NCBI GenBank assembly: GCA_023091665.1
Contig: JALJCQ010000016.1
Span: forward strand, 62,001 to 126,000
DNA length: 64,000 nt
From: Pythium myriotylum
Taxonomy: Eukaryota > Oomycota > Peronosporomycetes > Pythiales > Pythiaceae
Direction of reading: 5' to 3'
Made by a program: the position numbers and the translations under genes. Each line of letters begins with the position of its first letter. Position 1 is the first letter of the stretch. This document shows positions 48,724 to 58,535 of this stretch, piece by piece. The notes under the pieces were generated by a model that saw only the letters and a list, made by a program, of their open reading frames with translations, had not been told where the DNA came from and did no database searches.

Positions 48724-50131
48724 ATGCTATTATGTGTGCCTTACCCCCATCGAGCTGTGAAACAGGGTATCTTTGCGCTCGCAGCGGTGGGCTACTCAGT
48801 GGCAACAGCGCTCAGAAATGAGGCGGAATCTCCTAATCCGAAAGATCCCCCACCCAAGTCTTCGAGTGCGCTGTTCGAACTCTGTCGTTACATGGGGATT
48901 ATGTCGCTTGTCGGAATGTCGGCCATATTCTCTGGTTTGACGCTCGGCCTGATGGCACTCGACAAGACCGGCCTGGAGGTCGTCATCGGTGCAGGAGAGG
49001 CACCTGGAGCTACGGACGAGGAAGCCCAGAACGCCAAGTTCGCTGCCCGTATAGTGCCTGTACGGAAGAACGGCAACCAACTGCTCACGACACTTGTCTT
49101 GGGTAACATCGCCGTCAACAGTTTGCTTTCAATTCTCATGGCTGATCTAACCAGCGGTTTGGCTGGTTTCCTCATTTCGACTGTGGTGATTGTCATCTGC
49201 GGAGAGATTGTGCCACAGGCCGTCTTCTCTCGCCACGCGTTGCTGGTTGGGGCGACGCTTGTCCCGTTGGTTCACTTTCTCCTCAAAGTCTTCTACGTTT
49301 TTGCTAAGCCCATGTCCATCGTTCTCGACTATTTCCTTGGGGCTGACGTCGGAACGATATTTAGCAAGCGCGAGCTGCAGAAGTTACTTGAGATCCACGT
49401 CAAGCAGCAGATGATCCACCCAGACGAAGGCCACATCGTGCGCGGTGCAATGAGCTACCGGCAGAAGCGCGTGGCCAGCGTCATGGTGGCAGTCGACAAG
49501 ATATTCTCGCTTTCTATATCCTCATCTTTGAATGTACCCCTGACCCTGACAGACTTCGAACAAAGCAGATCCTTAACCTGTTGTTCTCGTGTTTCGTTAC
49601 GCCAGCACCATTCTCGACATCGAGACGATCAAGAAAGTGTATCAGTCAGGATTCAGCCGAATCCCTGTGTGGGAGAAGGACAATAACGATATCATCGGCG
49701 TGTTCTTGGTCAAAGACTTGGTCATGATTGACCCGAAAGAAGGGAACGTACCACTCCGCGACTTCGTCCACGTATTTGCAAAGGCAGCGCACCGCGTGTG
49801 GGTCGACGCTACCCTGGGTGAGGTATTGAAGGCCTTCAAAGGAGGAAAGACGCATTTGGCGTTGGTCTACGACGTCAACAACAGCGGACCAGTAAGCCTC
49901 GCAATAGCTTTCGCACTTGAGAAATAACTTAGAGACCGGTTGCAGGGAGACCCGTTCTATGAGTTAAAAGGTCTGGTCACCTTAGAAGACATTGTCGAAG
50001 AAATTCTTCAAGACAAGATCACCAACGACACTGAGTCCGACGAAGCCAAACGAGAGCGCAAGCATTGCGCTGACCGAATCACCTTAGACTACGGTACGCA
50101 ATTTGTTCATCTTCCTGTCTCATCCAACTGA
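48724..50131 (+). CDS. CNNM-like DUF21/CBS-pair membrane protein
   Basis: Three exons (48724-49515, 49601-49891, 49946-50131) give 422 aa. A short N-terminal hydrophobic helix precedes the DUF21 block: SGLTLGLMALD (the family signature), LLTTLVLGNIAVNSLLS and VICGEIVPQAVFSRHAL. The CBS-pair region follows with SGFSRIPVW, GVFLVKDLVM, GGKTHLALVYD and KGLVTLEDIVEEIL. CNNM/Mam3 proteins sit in plasma or vacuolar membranes and act in magnesium and manganese balance. The first intron is AT-AC (U12-type; see separate entry) and is needed to keep the SLS|ASTILDIETI joint without a gap. The 3' end is uncertain: the frame stops at 50131 but a further intron at about 50092 is possible, and the gene's end overlaps the convergent coiled-coil gene by 25 bp. 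Confidence 0.88.
49516..49600 (+). other. AT-AC (U12-type) intron in the CNNM-like gene
   Basis: The 85-nt intron starts ATATCCTCA (U12 AT-AC consensus ATATCCTTT) and ends TTAC. TCCTTAAC at 49570-49577 matches eight bases of the U12 branch-site consensus TTCCTTAAC, 24 bases before the intron end. No GT-AG pair in the interval restores the frame. The AT-AC removal joins codons in phase 0 and gives a CBS-region joint that aligns with the family without a gap. The acceptor distance is slightly long for U12 introns. Confidence 0.8.
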
Positions 50132-53100
50132 CACGTCTCGTGTGAAGTATGATCTTTGGCTCCACTTCTTCCTTGTAGAGTGCGCAGTCTCCACCAGAAG
50201 AAAGTACGCAGTATGGTGTTCTCAATACATGAACCTCGGTAATACCGCTGTGTGACTTCCAGCACGCGAGTCGTGTGCGCTAGACGTTTGTCAAGCTTTA
50301 GTCGACTCTCTTTGGCCTCATGCAGCTGCGTAATGACGCGTTCTAGCATAGTGATGTTGCGCTGATTGAGTTGGCGACGTTCTTTCTCCAATGCGAGCCA
50401 TTTAGGACCCAAATCGACTGGATGGCCAGTAACCCGAACGGTGTGGTCAAACTCGATCCACCATCTCTGACCATCTACCTCTTGAATACTTTTCCCTCCG
50501 TTCCGATGATCCATTCGTCGAATTGATTTGGTTTGAAATTTATCCACGATCAATTGCAGCTCCGCACAATGAGCCTCGAGTCGTTTCAATTGGATCTCGC
50601 GAGCCTGGATCTCACCGACTTTCTTTTCCATCGCATCTTTCCACATATCAATCTGTCTCCTGCCTTCAACCAGTAATCGGATAAGGGAGTTAAAGTCAAT
50701 GAGCTCAGAGAAACGACACGTCTTGTTGTTTGATCCACCATTTGCTGTTGACATGTCTGATAGCTTCGACTTCGCAGCATGTTGATCTACACATCGCTGG
50801 AACGTACTCGAGCATTCCTGCATGGTCGGCTGGACTGATGATGAGGCAGGGATGTGTGTTCCTATGAAATGTCCAGTCTCGAGATTGGATTGTGGGGAGA
50901 AGTGAGTCAAGCAAGTTCGCTTGCGAACGGTTTGCTGCAGAGTTAAGGACTTCACCAAGAGTCTCGCAGCAATGCGCCGCTCGCGTAGAGCTTCTAGTCG
51001 CCACCGAATTGCAAACCACAACCTTCGAACAGCCTGGACCTTCAGGCTTTTTAGCATTGCACGATACGCACACAACTCTGCGATGGCCATTTTGATAGCG
51101 GCGATAGGTCTTCTCCGTGCTGCAAACTTTGCAACTATGTACTTCCACGCCATCAGCGCACGCTGCTCTCGAGCACTTGATAGCAGCACCTGAGCATTGC
51201 GCTTGACTGATAACATCTTTGTAGTCGCAATCCCAAGAAACGTACGCAAGTTAAGGTGAGAGAGAGCCTTGACCACAAGAGCTGCAAAGCGCTGGAATAT
51301 TCGTGAGCGAGCTTTACTTCGGTCGCGCGAAGCGCGTAGTGCTGTGACTACTCGGAATCGAGTATTCTTCATTTTCAGTTTCATGAAGAACTGCGCCCAC
51401 AACCTCGTCACACGCTTTACAACCCCTTCGTTATCACTACGATGAGACTGTGAGGGGGAGGCCATATCGAACGAGATTGGCCTCTCACGTCTTAGTGGCA
51501 GGAGATCTCTCGAGATTTCCTCTATTTTCCGACCAACAATTAGTGGCGTTGTTGGGTTCTTCGCTCGTGACGTCCGCTTAGTTACAAAATCTTTAAGTGA
51601 CACCACAACCTCTGCGCGACGAATCCCAGTCACTTTAACTGTTGAAGTTGATCGATTCGAGTTCTGGTTCATCGCTCTGGAGCTTACTTGTCGTAGCCCT
51701 CGCATTCCACGATCACCGTCGTTCCCTCTTGGTTCCGCCGGTACCACAGAGACCCAAATTGGGGTGAGATCCTCTCGCCCAGCAATAATTCGATTTCCTG
51801 AATAGTCTCTGGCAGTAAGCTGATGCCCCACTCTCAACTGAGCAAATGATGACGACAATGCTAAATTTTTTGCATCCTGACCGTTTAAATCCTGGAAGTG
51901 ATTCAACCTCGAAGTGTGAGTCGCTTCGATCGTTGCAACAGCTTGAGCAGCCGTTCGGGCCACTGAGCTGACACGATCAGCGAGAGTGTATAACATCTGA
52001 TCCGCCAACCCCATCTCAGAACACCAACTATCTTCAAATACACGGATAATTGCTGCAAGTTCTCGTTTTAGGGATGGTGAGTCTCGACAACGAACGCCTT
52101 CAACATGAACAGCGGCAGTAGACATGCGCGGTAGCCTTTCTAGGCGAATACTTGCATCATTGGCGTAAGGTGCTTCAAATCCCTCGTCCCAACTAGTTCC
52201 ACTCCCATCTCTTCGTCGGTTAGAACCATCATCGAGCTTATCATTGATTGACCCTTTGATTTTGCACGGCAGGTCAATATCTATCGCGAAAGCGTCTCCA
52301 TTTTGCTCTCCTCGTTGAGACATTGTCCACGTATCGTCACGACAAAGGACATTGCCTCCGTTCCCAACGTGATCGAGTCTGACGCCAACCAGGTGATCAT
52401 TAATCTCAGATGCAAGAGTTAACTTAGATTCAACTTCGCGTGTGGTTTCACGAAGTCGCTCAGTCTGCACTCCGACTGCAGTACACTCCGGCAGCGTAGT
52501 AGAGTTCTGCTTCTTGGGCTCAACCAGCTCCGCGATGCGAATCTCACCTCGAGACAAGAGGCAATCACACTTCGATGCTACAGATACCTTTTTTTTTCGC
52601 CGTTGACTCAGAGCGAGATCTTTCAACACGCGTGAGGCCGCCCCGAGCCGATTATGCAGACTGTCAACGATTGAAACACTATCGGACACCCGTCGTAATA
52701 TCACACTCTCATGGGCTCGAATCAGCTCTGTCACGACTTGCTTTGCCCGTTCAATGGCCCGTTGCTGGGCACTCATATCCTGAGTCACCTTCTCTTGCAA
52801 CTCGGCACGCGACATTTTTTCTGCTTTCAAGTCTCGAGCCAACAGGGTCTTATCAGCCTGAAGTACGCCGATTTCAACAAGCTGCTCTCGTACGAGTGCC
52901 TCTACTGCTTGTCTTTGTGCAAGAACTTGGTTGACTTCTGCCCTCAAGTGCGCACGATCTCTCTCGAAATCAGTTTCCCGAGCTTTACATTGGTTGATAA
53001 CCCCTTCGAGTTGGTGTCTTTCCGTCTTCAAATTTTGAATAGATTTTAGTGCGTTCTCCAGCTCCACCAATATCCGCTCCCTGTCCTCAGCTTGGCCTCT

Positions 53101-55413
53101 GTAGCTGTCGCGTAGATATGAAAGATCGTTCTTGAATTGAGACTCAATCTCTTTGGTCTCGTTGCGCAGCACTTTCATTTGGTCTTCCAAAATCTTCTTT
53201 TCGTTGATAGCAGCGTGATACTTGCTCATCCACATCAACACTGTCGTCTTTGTTTCAGAGAGTTCGCTTTCCAAAGTAGCTACTTGTAACTGGTTCGTGC
53301 CTAGCACTCGCTCATGTTCGATTTTTACAGACTCAACATGAGATCTGACAGATTCACCGGACTCTTCTAGTTGTGCTTGGAATGAGGTGGACTGAGCTCG
53401 AGCATCGGCTAGGGATAGCTCTAGGCGACGACACTGTTCATAGACCTGGCATTGTTCCGCTTTCGCAGCTTGCGCTTGGCATTCCAGATCCTCAATTTTT
53501 GCAAGTGCTCGGTCTAGTTCTCGCAGCTGCGCGCACCTTAGCTCCTCGGACCGGTTTAGATGTCCTTCCAGCTTCGCATTAAACTCTTGCAGGCGCCGCG
53601 CTGAATCGCGAAAAGAAGTCGCTTCTTCCCGTTGATTGCGTATCATCGTATCTTTCCGGCAGAGTTCGTCAGACATGGATTGGGCTGCAGATTTAAGCCT
53701 TGACAGTTCTAGCGTGAGTTCCGATATCTTCTCGGCTTGCTCGCTCGCTTCCCGAATACTCTCCACTTCAGCACGATTGAACTTTTCTAACTTCGCCCTG
53801 AGTTCACGTGCCTCGCTCACCACAGCTTCTTTTGACGATTTATCGTCGATCTGAATTTGTTTCAAACGCTGGACCAACTCTCCTTTTTCCCTTAGTTCAT
53901 CGCGTGCGATCTCCAACTTTGTCGTTGCAGATTTCAACTCTTCATCCTTCGCTGCCAAGCACTTCAAAAGTTCTTCCGACCTCGCCCCTTCAATCGCCAC
54001 GGCTACTTCTTTGATAGCCACAGTGTCTTCAAGTGACTTCACCTTCTCCGTAAGTAGCTCGCACTGACTTTCGAGTTCTTGACGGCTTTGTCTGAGTCGG
54101 CCTAGCTCGACCTCCATTGCTTCTTGGCACACCAAGGAGTCAAGCCGCTCACGGGTACTCGTCTCCCTGCACTGTTCCAGCTCTCTGATTTGCTGCCTCA
54201 GTGATTCCGCGATAGCATCTCCATCTCGCTGATGAGACTCGATTTGTCGCTGCAATCTCAGTTTTTCGTCAGTGATCTCCAGAACCAAGCGACGCAGTTC
54301 TCCTTGTTTTTCTTTCGCAACGAGAAGCGCAGAAGTGAGAGCGGCATGCTCCGTCTTCATATGGACATGAGCCTTCTCTGCTCGAACGAGGGCATCTTGG
54401 TCAGCAGCACCGTGCGCGCGCAGCTGCTTCAGCTCGGATTGGCACTCAATCAAAGCCCGTACGTGACGTCGGCATTGTAGACACTCACGGGGAGCTGCCT
54501 CAGAGACCGCAAGATGGCTTGGCAACAGTAACGAGCCGCTTAGAACGTCGTCTCGGTCGTCTCGACTCGAGTTTACTGTTGCAATACTGCCCGTGGCGTC
54601 GGAGCGAGCTCGAACACGTGCGTTCGGCGTGGCCATTACCGCTTCGAGCTGTGAGACCTGCTCTTGAAGCAGGCGAAGTCTCGTCTCGGGATGCGACGAA
54701 AGCTGCAGCTGCAACTGCTGGATGGCGCGGAGTGGTTCTTCGCAGACTCTCGCAGTCGGAGCACTTCGGAGCTGCTCGTTCTCTGCTCGCAGGCGCACGA
54801 TCTGTTGTTTCTGCTCTTGGATCGTCTCCCACGCAAACTGCAGCGAGGCCTCATTGTGCAGCGAATCCGCAAGCCCGTGCGCTCGCGTCTCGGCCAGTTC
54901 CTGCAGAAACTCGTCCCGCAGCAGACTCTGCAACTCCACGAGCTGCGCGTCTTCGCCGGCGCCGTCTCGCACGACGCGTCGTAGCGCTGCCTCCTCGCAC
55001 TGGAGCGTCAGTCGCAGCTGCCGCAGTGCTTCCACGTTCTCGACTTCGTCCAGCACCAGGGCCTCCGTCTCGGCAAGGCGAATCTCCGCGAGGCTGACGA
55101 GCAGTTCTTGCACCATGGCCTCGGCGACCACCTCGTGGGCCGACGCCACGCCGAGTCGCGCGCTCGTGTGGCTCGCCGTCCGCTGAAGCTGGTTCACGCG
55201 CGCGTCGCAGGCGGCCGCCACGGCGCGCACCCAGAGCGCGGCCTCCTGCCCGCGGCCGCCGAGCCTCTGCTGCTGCTGGCGCGCAAACGCCGCCACGTCG
55301 CGCAGCAGCCGCGAGAGCACCGCGCGGCACCGCTCGCCGTCGTGCGCCTCGCCGTCCCCGTGGACGCGCCGCCGCATTGTCGCCCACGCCGCGCGAGGAG
55401 CCGTCGTCGCCAT
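50107..55413 (-). CDS. 1768-aa coiled-coil protein, unrecognised, intronless
   Basis: One uninterrupted frame from ATG 55413 (context CGCCATGG) encodes 1768 aa. Residues 1-200 are Arg/Ala/Leu-rich and helical. About 200-850 is long coiled coil dense in Glu, Gln, Lys and Arg with regular heptads. The middle (about 950-1250) is less structured and Ser/Thr/Arg-rich. Residues about 1370-1510 carry several Trp/Arg/Leu helices of the kind LMAWKYIVAKFAARR and LWFAIRWRLEALRERR, which recall Sfi1/IQ-type centrin-binding repeats. A shorter coiled coil ends the protein. I cannot name the family, though a centrosomal or basal-body role fits the composition and the neighbouring LRRC45 and AK9-like genes. 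An intronless 5.3-kb gene is notable beside the intron-rich genes nearby. Confidence 0.75.
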   Translation of the reverse strand: MATTAPRAAWATMRRRVHGDGEAHDGERCRAVLSRLLRDVAAFARQQQQRLGGRGQEAALWVRAVAAACDARVNQLQRTASHTSARLGVASAHEVVAEAMVQELLVSLAEIRLAETEALVLDEVENVEALRQLRLTLQCEEAALRRVVRDGAGEDAQLVELQSLLRDEFLQELAETRAHGLADSLHNEASLQFAWETIQEQKQQIVRLRAENEQLRSAPTARVCEEPLRAIQQLQLQLSSHPETRLRLLQEQVSQLEAVMATPNARVRARSDATGSIATVNSSRDDRDDVLSGSLLLPSHLAVSEAAPRECLQCRRHVRALIECQSELKQLRAHGAADQDALVRAEKAHVHMKTEHAALTSALLVAKEKQGELRRLVLEITDEKLRLQRQIESHQRDGDAIAESLRQQIRELEQCRETSTRERLDSLVCQEAMEVELGRLRQSRQELESQCELLTEKVKSLEDTVAIKEVAVAIEGARSEELLKCLAAKDEELKSATTKLEIARDELREKGELVQRLKQIQIDDKSSKEAVVSEARELRAKLEKFNRAEVESIREASEQAEKISELTLELSRLKSAAQSMSDELCRKDTMIRNQREEATSFRDSARRLQEFNAKLEGHLNRSEELRCAQLRELDRALAKIEDLECQAQAAKAEQCQVYEQCRRLELSLADARAQSTSFQAQLEESGESVRSHVESVKIEHERVLGTNQLQVATLESELSETKTTVLMWMSKYHAAINEKKILEDQMKVLRNETKEIESQFKNDLSYLRDSYRGQAEDRERILVELENALKSIQNLKTERHQLEGVINQCKARETDFERDRAHLRAEVNQVLAQRQAVEALVREQLVEIGVLQADKTLLARDLKAEKMSRAELQEKVTQDMSAQQRAIERAKQVVTELIRAHESVILRRVSDSVSIVDSLHNRLGAASRVLKDLALSQRRKKKVSVASKCDCLLSRGEIRIAELVEPKKQNSTTLPECTAVGVQTERLRETTREVESKLTLASEINDHLVGVRLDHVGNGGNVLCRDDTWTMSQRGEQNGDAFAIDIDLPCKIKGSINDKLDDGSNRRRDGSGTSWDEGFEAPYANDASIRLERLPRMSTAAVHVEGVRCRDSPSLKRELAAIIRVFEDSWCSEMGLADQMLYTLADRVSSVARTAAQAVATIEATHTSRLNHFQDLNGQDAKNLALSSSFAQLRVGHQLTARDYSGNRIIAGREDLTPIWVSVVPAEPRGNDGDRGMRGLRQVSSRAMNQNSNRSTSTVKVTGIRRAEVVVSLKDFVTKRTSRAKNPTTPLIVGRKIEEISRDLLPLRRERPISFDMASPSQSHRSDNEGVVKRVTRLWAQFFMKLKMKNTRFRVVTALRASRDRSKARSRIFQRFAALVVKALSHLNLRTFLGIATTKMLSVKRNAQVLLSSAREQRALMAWKYIVAKFAARRRPIAAIKMAIAELCAYRAMLKSLKVQAVRRLWFAIRWRLEALRERRIAARLLVKSLTLQQTVRKRTCLTHFSPQSNLETGHFIGTHIPASSSVQPTMQECSSTFQRCVDQHAAKSKLSDMSTANGGSNNKTCRFSELIDFNSLIRLLVEGRRQIDMWKDAMEKKVGEIQAREIQLKRLEAHCAELQLIVDKFQTKSIRRMDHRNGGKSIQEVDGQRWWIEFDHTVRVTGHPVDLGPKWLALEKERRQLNQRNITMLERVITQLHEAKESRLKLDKRLAHTTRVLEVTQRYYRGSCIENTILRTFFWWRLRTLQGRSGAKDHTSHETCQLDETGR

Positions 55414-55535
55414 GGTTCTCTCGCTTCACGCTCGCATTTCCACGGATCTCGAGACTCGCACTGCACCTTTTTCTGGGACGTCGCAAGTTCACCTGGAAAT
55501 GGCATGGTGACCTTTCGATTGAGGAGCGCGACAGC

Positions 55536-57325
55536 ATGATCGGCAGTGGCGCGCGAGGGCTTCGCGACGGGCGGAACGCGGCCTTGAACCGGCCGTTCGG
55601 ACTCTGCGCGGTTCGTCCCGACGGCAGCGTGCTTGCGTTCACCGACTGCCATGTACGTCGCATCGACGCAGAGGAGATGCAATGACAATGGAGTGACCGT
55701 GGCTCTGCACAGAACAACGCGCTTCGCATCGTGTACCGAGCAGACGACCCGCGCTCTCGTTCAGTGCACACGGTCGAGGGCTCCGGGCTGCTGACCCCGA
55801 GAGGGCTCTGTGCTTCCGACGACGGACGTTATCTATTCGTGTGCGATGCTGGCCACCACCGGATCCGGTTCGCTGCGCTGCCGGCCCTCACAATTATGAT
55901 AGACGACGGAGAAAAGGGCCTAGCGGCCGGAGCCTGGGTGGCTCGCAACACGGACGTGTTCGCGTTCGCCGGGAGCGGGAAGAAAGGCTGGCGCGACGGA
56001 CCAGTCTCTGAGGCTTCCTTCAACACTCCGTCCGGCATATGCGAGTGTCGAGACGGCTCAATCATCGTCGCAGACACGGGCAACCACTGCATCCGATCCA
56101 TTCAACGGTCTCCCCAACTCGGTGGAACGCTCACTGTCGTCACAATCGCTGGTGGCGGAAGATCAACGCTAGTGACGAAGCCCCTAGCAGGGCACTTGGA
56201 CGCGGTCGGCAAAGACGCACTCTTTCGAAGTCCCCTTGCGATCGTAGAAGGAGTACCGAACGAGCTACTTGTCGCTGACACGATGAACCACTGCATTCGG
56301 TCCATAGTAAGATCGAAGACGAGCACGGAATGGATGGTTCGTACAGTCTATGGCCGTCCTCAGCGCAGTGGCTTCAAGGACGGAGTTGCATCCGTTGCAT
56401 TACTAAATCGACCCGTGGCACTTTGTCTCGGTCCTGAAGACTCTTTGTTCGTGGCGGACTCTGGAAATAACTGCATCCGACAGATCTGCAGAAATCTATC
56501 AGAACGATACGCCTCAATACGTACTGTTGAGCTCACTGAAGGGATCGCCCGACCAATTCGTCAAGAACAAACGCGATCTGTATCTGCTCTCGATGTCTTG
56601 TTCATTGCATCGGATGACGCGTCCAGGAAGCAACGGGGGTCGGAATTTCGTGGAAGCATTTGGTTTTGTAACAGCAAGGCCAATGCGATAGAGGAAGTCC
56701 GCTTCGCGGAAACTCTCCCATTTTGCAGCCAACAAGCTTTGGTTGCCCCTGTAGCACCCGCGAAACTATCCGACTTGGACTCCTGTACATCATCAAGGTC
56801 ATCAGGTTATCAGGCATCTCGGTCTTCGGCGTCTAGGTAAGCTCTCTGCCGGGATCATGCGTGCAGCTGTTGCCATTCAAACTCATTGTTGCACACCAGT
56901 GAACGGCATTGGTCTCGAAAATCACATCGTGATCATATGCATACAAGCGAAGATACTCTTTGGGTTTGTGGAGGAAACATGATGCAATACGATGGCTTGC
57001 TTACTCTTGGTCCCTGGATTCAGAAACATAACATGGCCCTACGCAAAGAGAACGAGATGCTACGAAAACTGTTGGAGAGAACGTTCGAGGAGGTCAGTGT
57101 TCGGAACATATAGCCTTCCTTTGAGTATGTTGTGTCACGTCTTGTATCTCTAGATCGATATGGTTGCCAAGGACATGGTAAGGACTCGCGGCACTCCAGG
57201 AACTAAACAATTCCACGCGCACGAGTCCAAATCTGCCACGAACTCCATGGTTATGTCGACAGCTTCACAATGGCGCGCCTCGTTTTCTTCGAGGCGTTCT
57301 CCAGGATTCGAATCTGGTCGATAAC
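55536..57325 (+). CDS. NHL-repeat beta-propeller protein
   Basis: Start ATG 55536 lies 122 bp from the divergent coiled-coil gene. Exons read 55536-55652, 55713-56836, 56900-57092 and a last exon from 57154. The first three give 478 residues in consistent phase. At least five NHL repeats are visible (LNRPFGLC...VLAFTDC, LLTPRGLCA...LFVCDAGHHRIRF, FNTPSGICE...IVADTGNHCIRSI, FRSPLAIVE...VADTMNHCIRSI, LNRPVALC...FVADSGNNCIRQI), which should form a six-bladed propeller. After the propeller a short helix (KENEMLRKLLERTFEE) is added by the third exon. The 3' end is not settled: reading through from 57154 gives a stop near 57325, overlapping the end of the convergent oxidoreductase gene, and a further intron after DMVAKDM would move it. 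No function beyond a protein-binding propeller can be given. Confidence 0.75.
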
Positions 57326-58291
57326 AGTCTCAGGATTGACTAGCAGCGGTGCACCATTGCTGATAGCATCAGCCACGTTGGCGTAGAATACTTCGTACGA
57401 ACCCTTCAAGGTGACAATCGTCTCACGCGCCGCGCCGGCGGCGTTCGGGGTGAACACTGCGTGCTGAGACTCCGGGTCCTCGCCCCAAGCGGCATCCCCA
57501 GGGCGCAAACCGACGCGAAGTGATTGCTCCTGCTGGTCTTCGCCGTACTTTTCTAGTCGCCCGTTGGAGCCCACGACAGTGTACTTCGGACCGAGTTCTT
57601 TCTGCAGCATGCCGGCAGTCACGACTACCTTCAACTCGGGGCGCGCCGCATACTTGAACTCCAAGCGGAAGTAATCATCGTTGGCCGAGCCTTCGCGCTG
57701 GATCTGCACGTCCGCGTCAACTTCGTCTGGCGTGCCGAAGAGTTGCAGCGCCTGATCCACAAGGTGCGCCCCGAGATCGTAGAGGTTGCCTCCGCCCGGG
57801 GCGGTTTCCTTCCAATAGCCCTTGAGCGTCGGCCGGTATCGGTCAAAATGCGCTTCGTAGTGGCTGATCTCGCCCAACTTGCCGCTCTCGATGAGATGGC
57901 GCACCGTGAGAAAGTCTCCGTCCCATCGGCGATTCTGGAAGACGCTGAAGAGCACTCCGTTGGCTCGTGCGATCTCGACGAGAGCTTCGGCGTGCGCCGC
58001 GGTGATGCAGAGCGGCTTGTCCACGACCACGTGCTTCTTCGCCTCCATGGCTTGCTTGGCCTGCTCGAAGTGGACGCCGGTGGGCGTCGAGATCACGACC
58101 AGGTCGACGGGCGCGGCCAGCAGCTCGTCCATGGAGCGCACGATCGTCGGGGTTGGCGTGAGCGACGCGCTCTTGTTGGTGCTGCGCTCGAGCACGTGCG
58201 TGATCGCGAAGCGGCCGGCGCTCTGCAGCAGCGGCGCGTGGAAGACGCTGGAGCCTGTGCCGAAGCCCACGAGACCCACGCGGATCGGCAT
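57251..58291 (-). CDS. Gfo/Idh/MocA-family NAD(P)-dependent oxidoreductase
   Basis: One exon from ATG 58291 encodes 346 aa. The N-terminal Rossmann fold begins RVGLVGFGTGSSVFHAPLL. DLVVISTPTGVHFEQAKQAMEAKKHVVVDKPLCIT is the family's EKP-like motif (here DKP), and SVFQNRRWDGDFLTV starts the C-terminal domain. The GGGNLYDLGAHLVDQALQLFG segment carries the conserved DxGxHxxD substrate-binding residues. The family oxidises or reduces sugars, inositols and related compounds. Which substrate applies cannot be read from the sequence. An upstream GTG in the same frame was not used. The gene is convergent and possibly overlapping with the NHL gene and lies upstream of the BT1 transporter on the same strand. 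Confidence 0.93.
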   Translation of the reverse strand: MPIRVGLVGFGTGSSVFHAPLLQSAGRFAITHVLERSTNKSASLTPTPTIVRSMDELLAAPVDLVVISTPTGVHFEQAKQAMEAKKHVVVDKPLCITAAHAEALVEIARANGVLFSVFQNRRWDGDFLTVRHLIESGKLGEISHYEAHFDRYRPTLKGYWKETAPGGGNLYDLGAHLVDQALQLFGTPDEVDADVQIQREGSANDDYFRLEFKYAARPELKVVVTAGMLQKELGPKYTVVGSNGRLEKYGEDQQEQSLRVGLRPGDAAWGEDPESQHAVFTPNAAGAARETIVTLKGSYEVFYANVADAISNGAPLLVNPETVIDQIRILENASKKTRRAIVKLST

Positions 58292-58535
58292 CTTTCTTGG
58301 TGCTTGGAGCGCAAACACAGAATGAGCGCAAACAAAGGTCTCCAGTCAGAGTGAGGTCTTCATGGTCATGAGTGATGGTGGATCTGTTGACGAGATCACT
58401 TGTGTTTCACGGCAGGAGTTGGTGGCCAAGCAGATCCATTGTTACGAGCAGAGCATCCTATTTGACCACCTACTACTACGACCGATACAATGTACGCAAG
58501 AGCATGGTCCCGGTTGGGCGACGCAACGTCGTTGT

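Noticed and set aside
48525..48821. 98-codon frame upstream of the CNNM-like gene
   Set aside because: It overlaps the start of the DUF21 frame in another phase and has no motif. A leader exon is possible but no splice joint could be placed.
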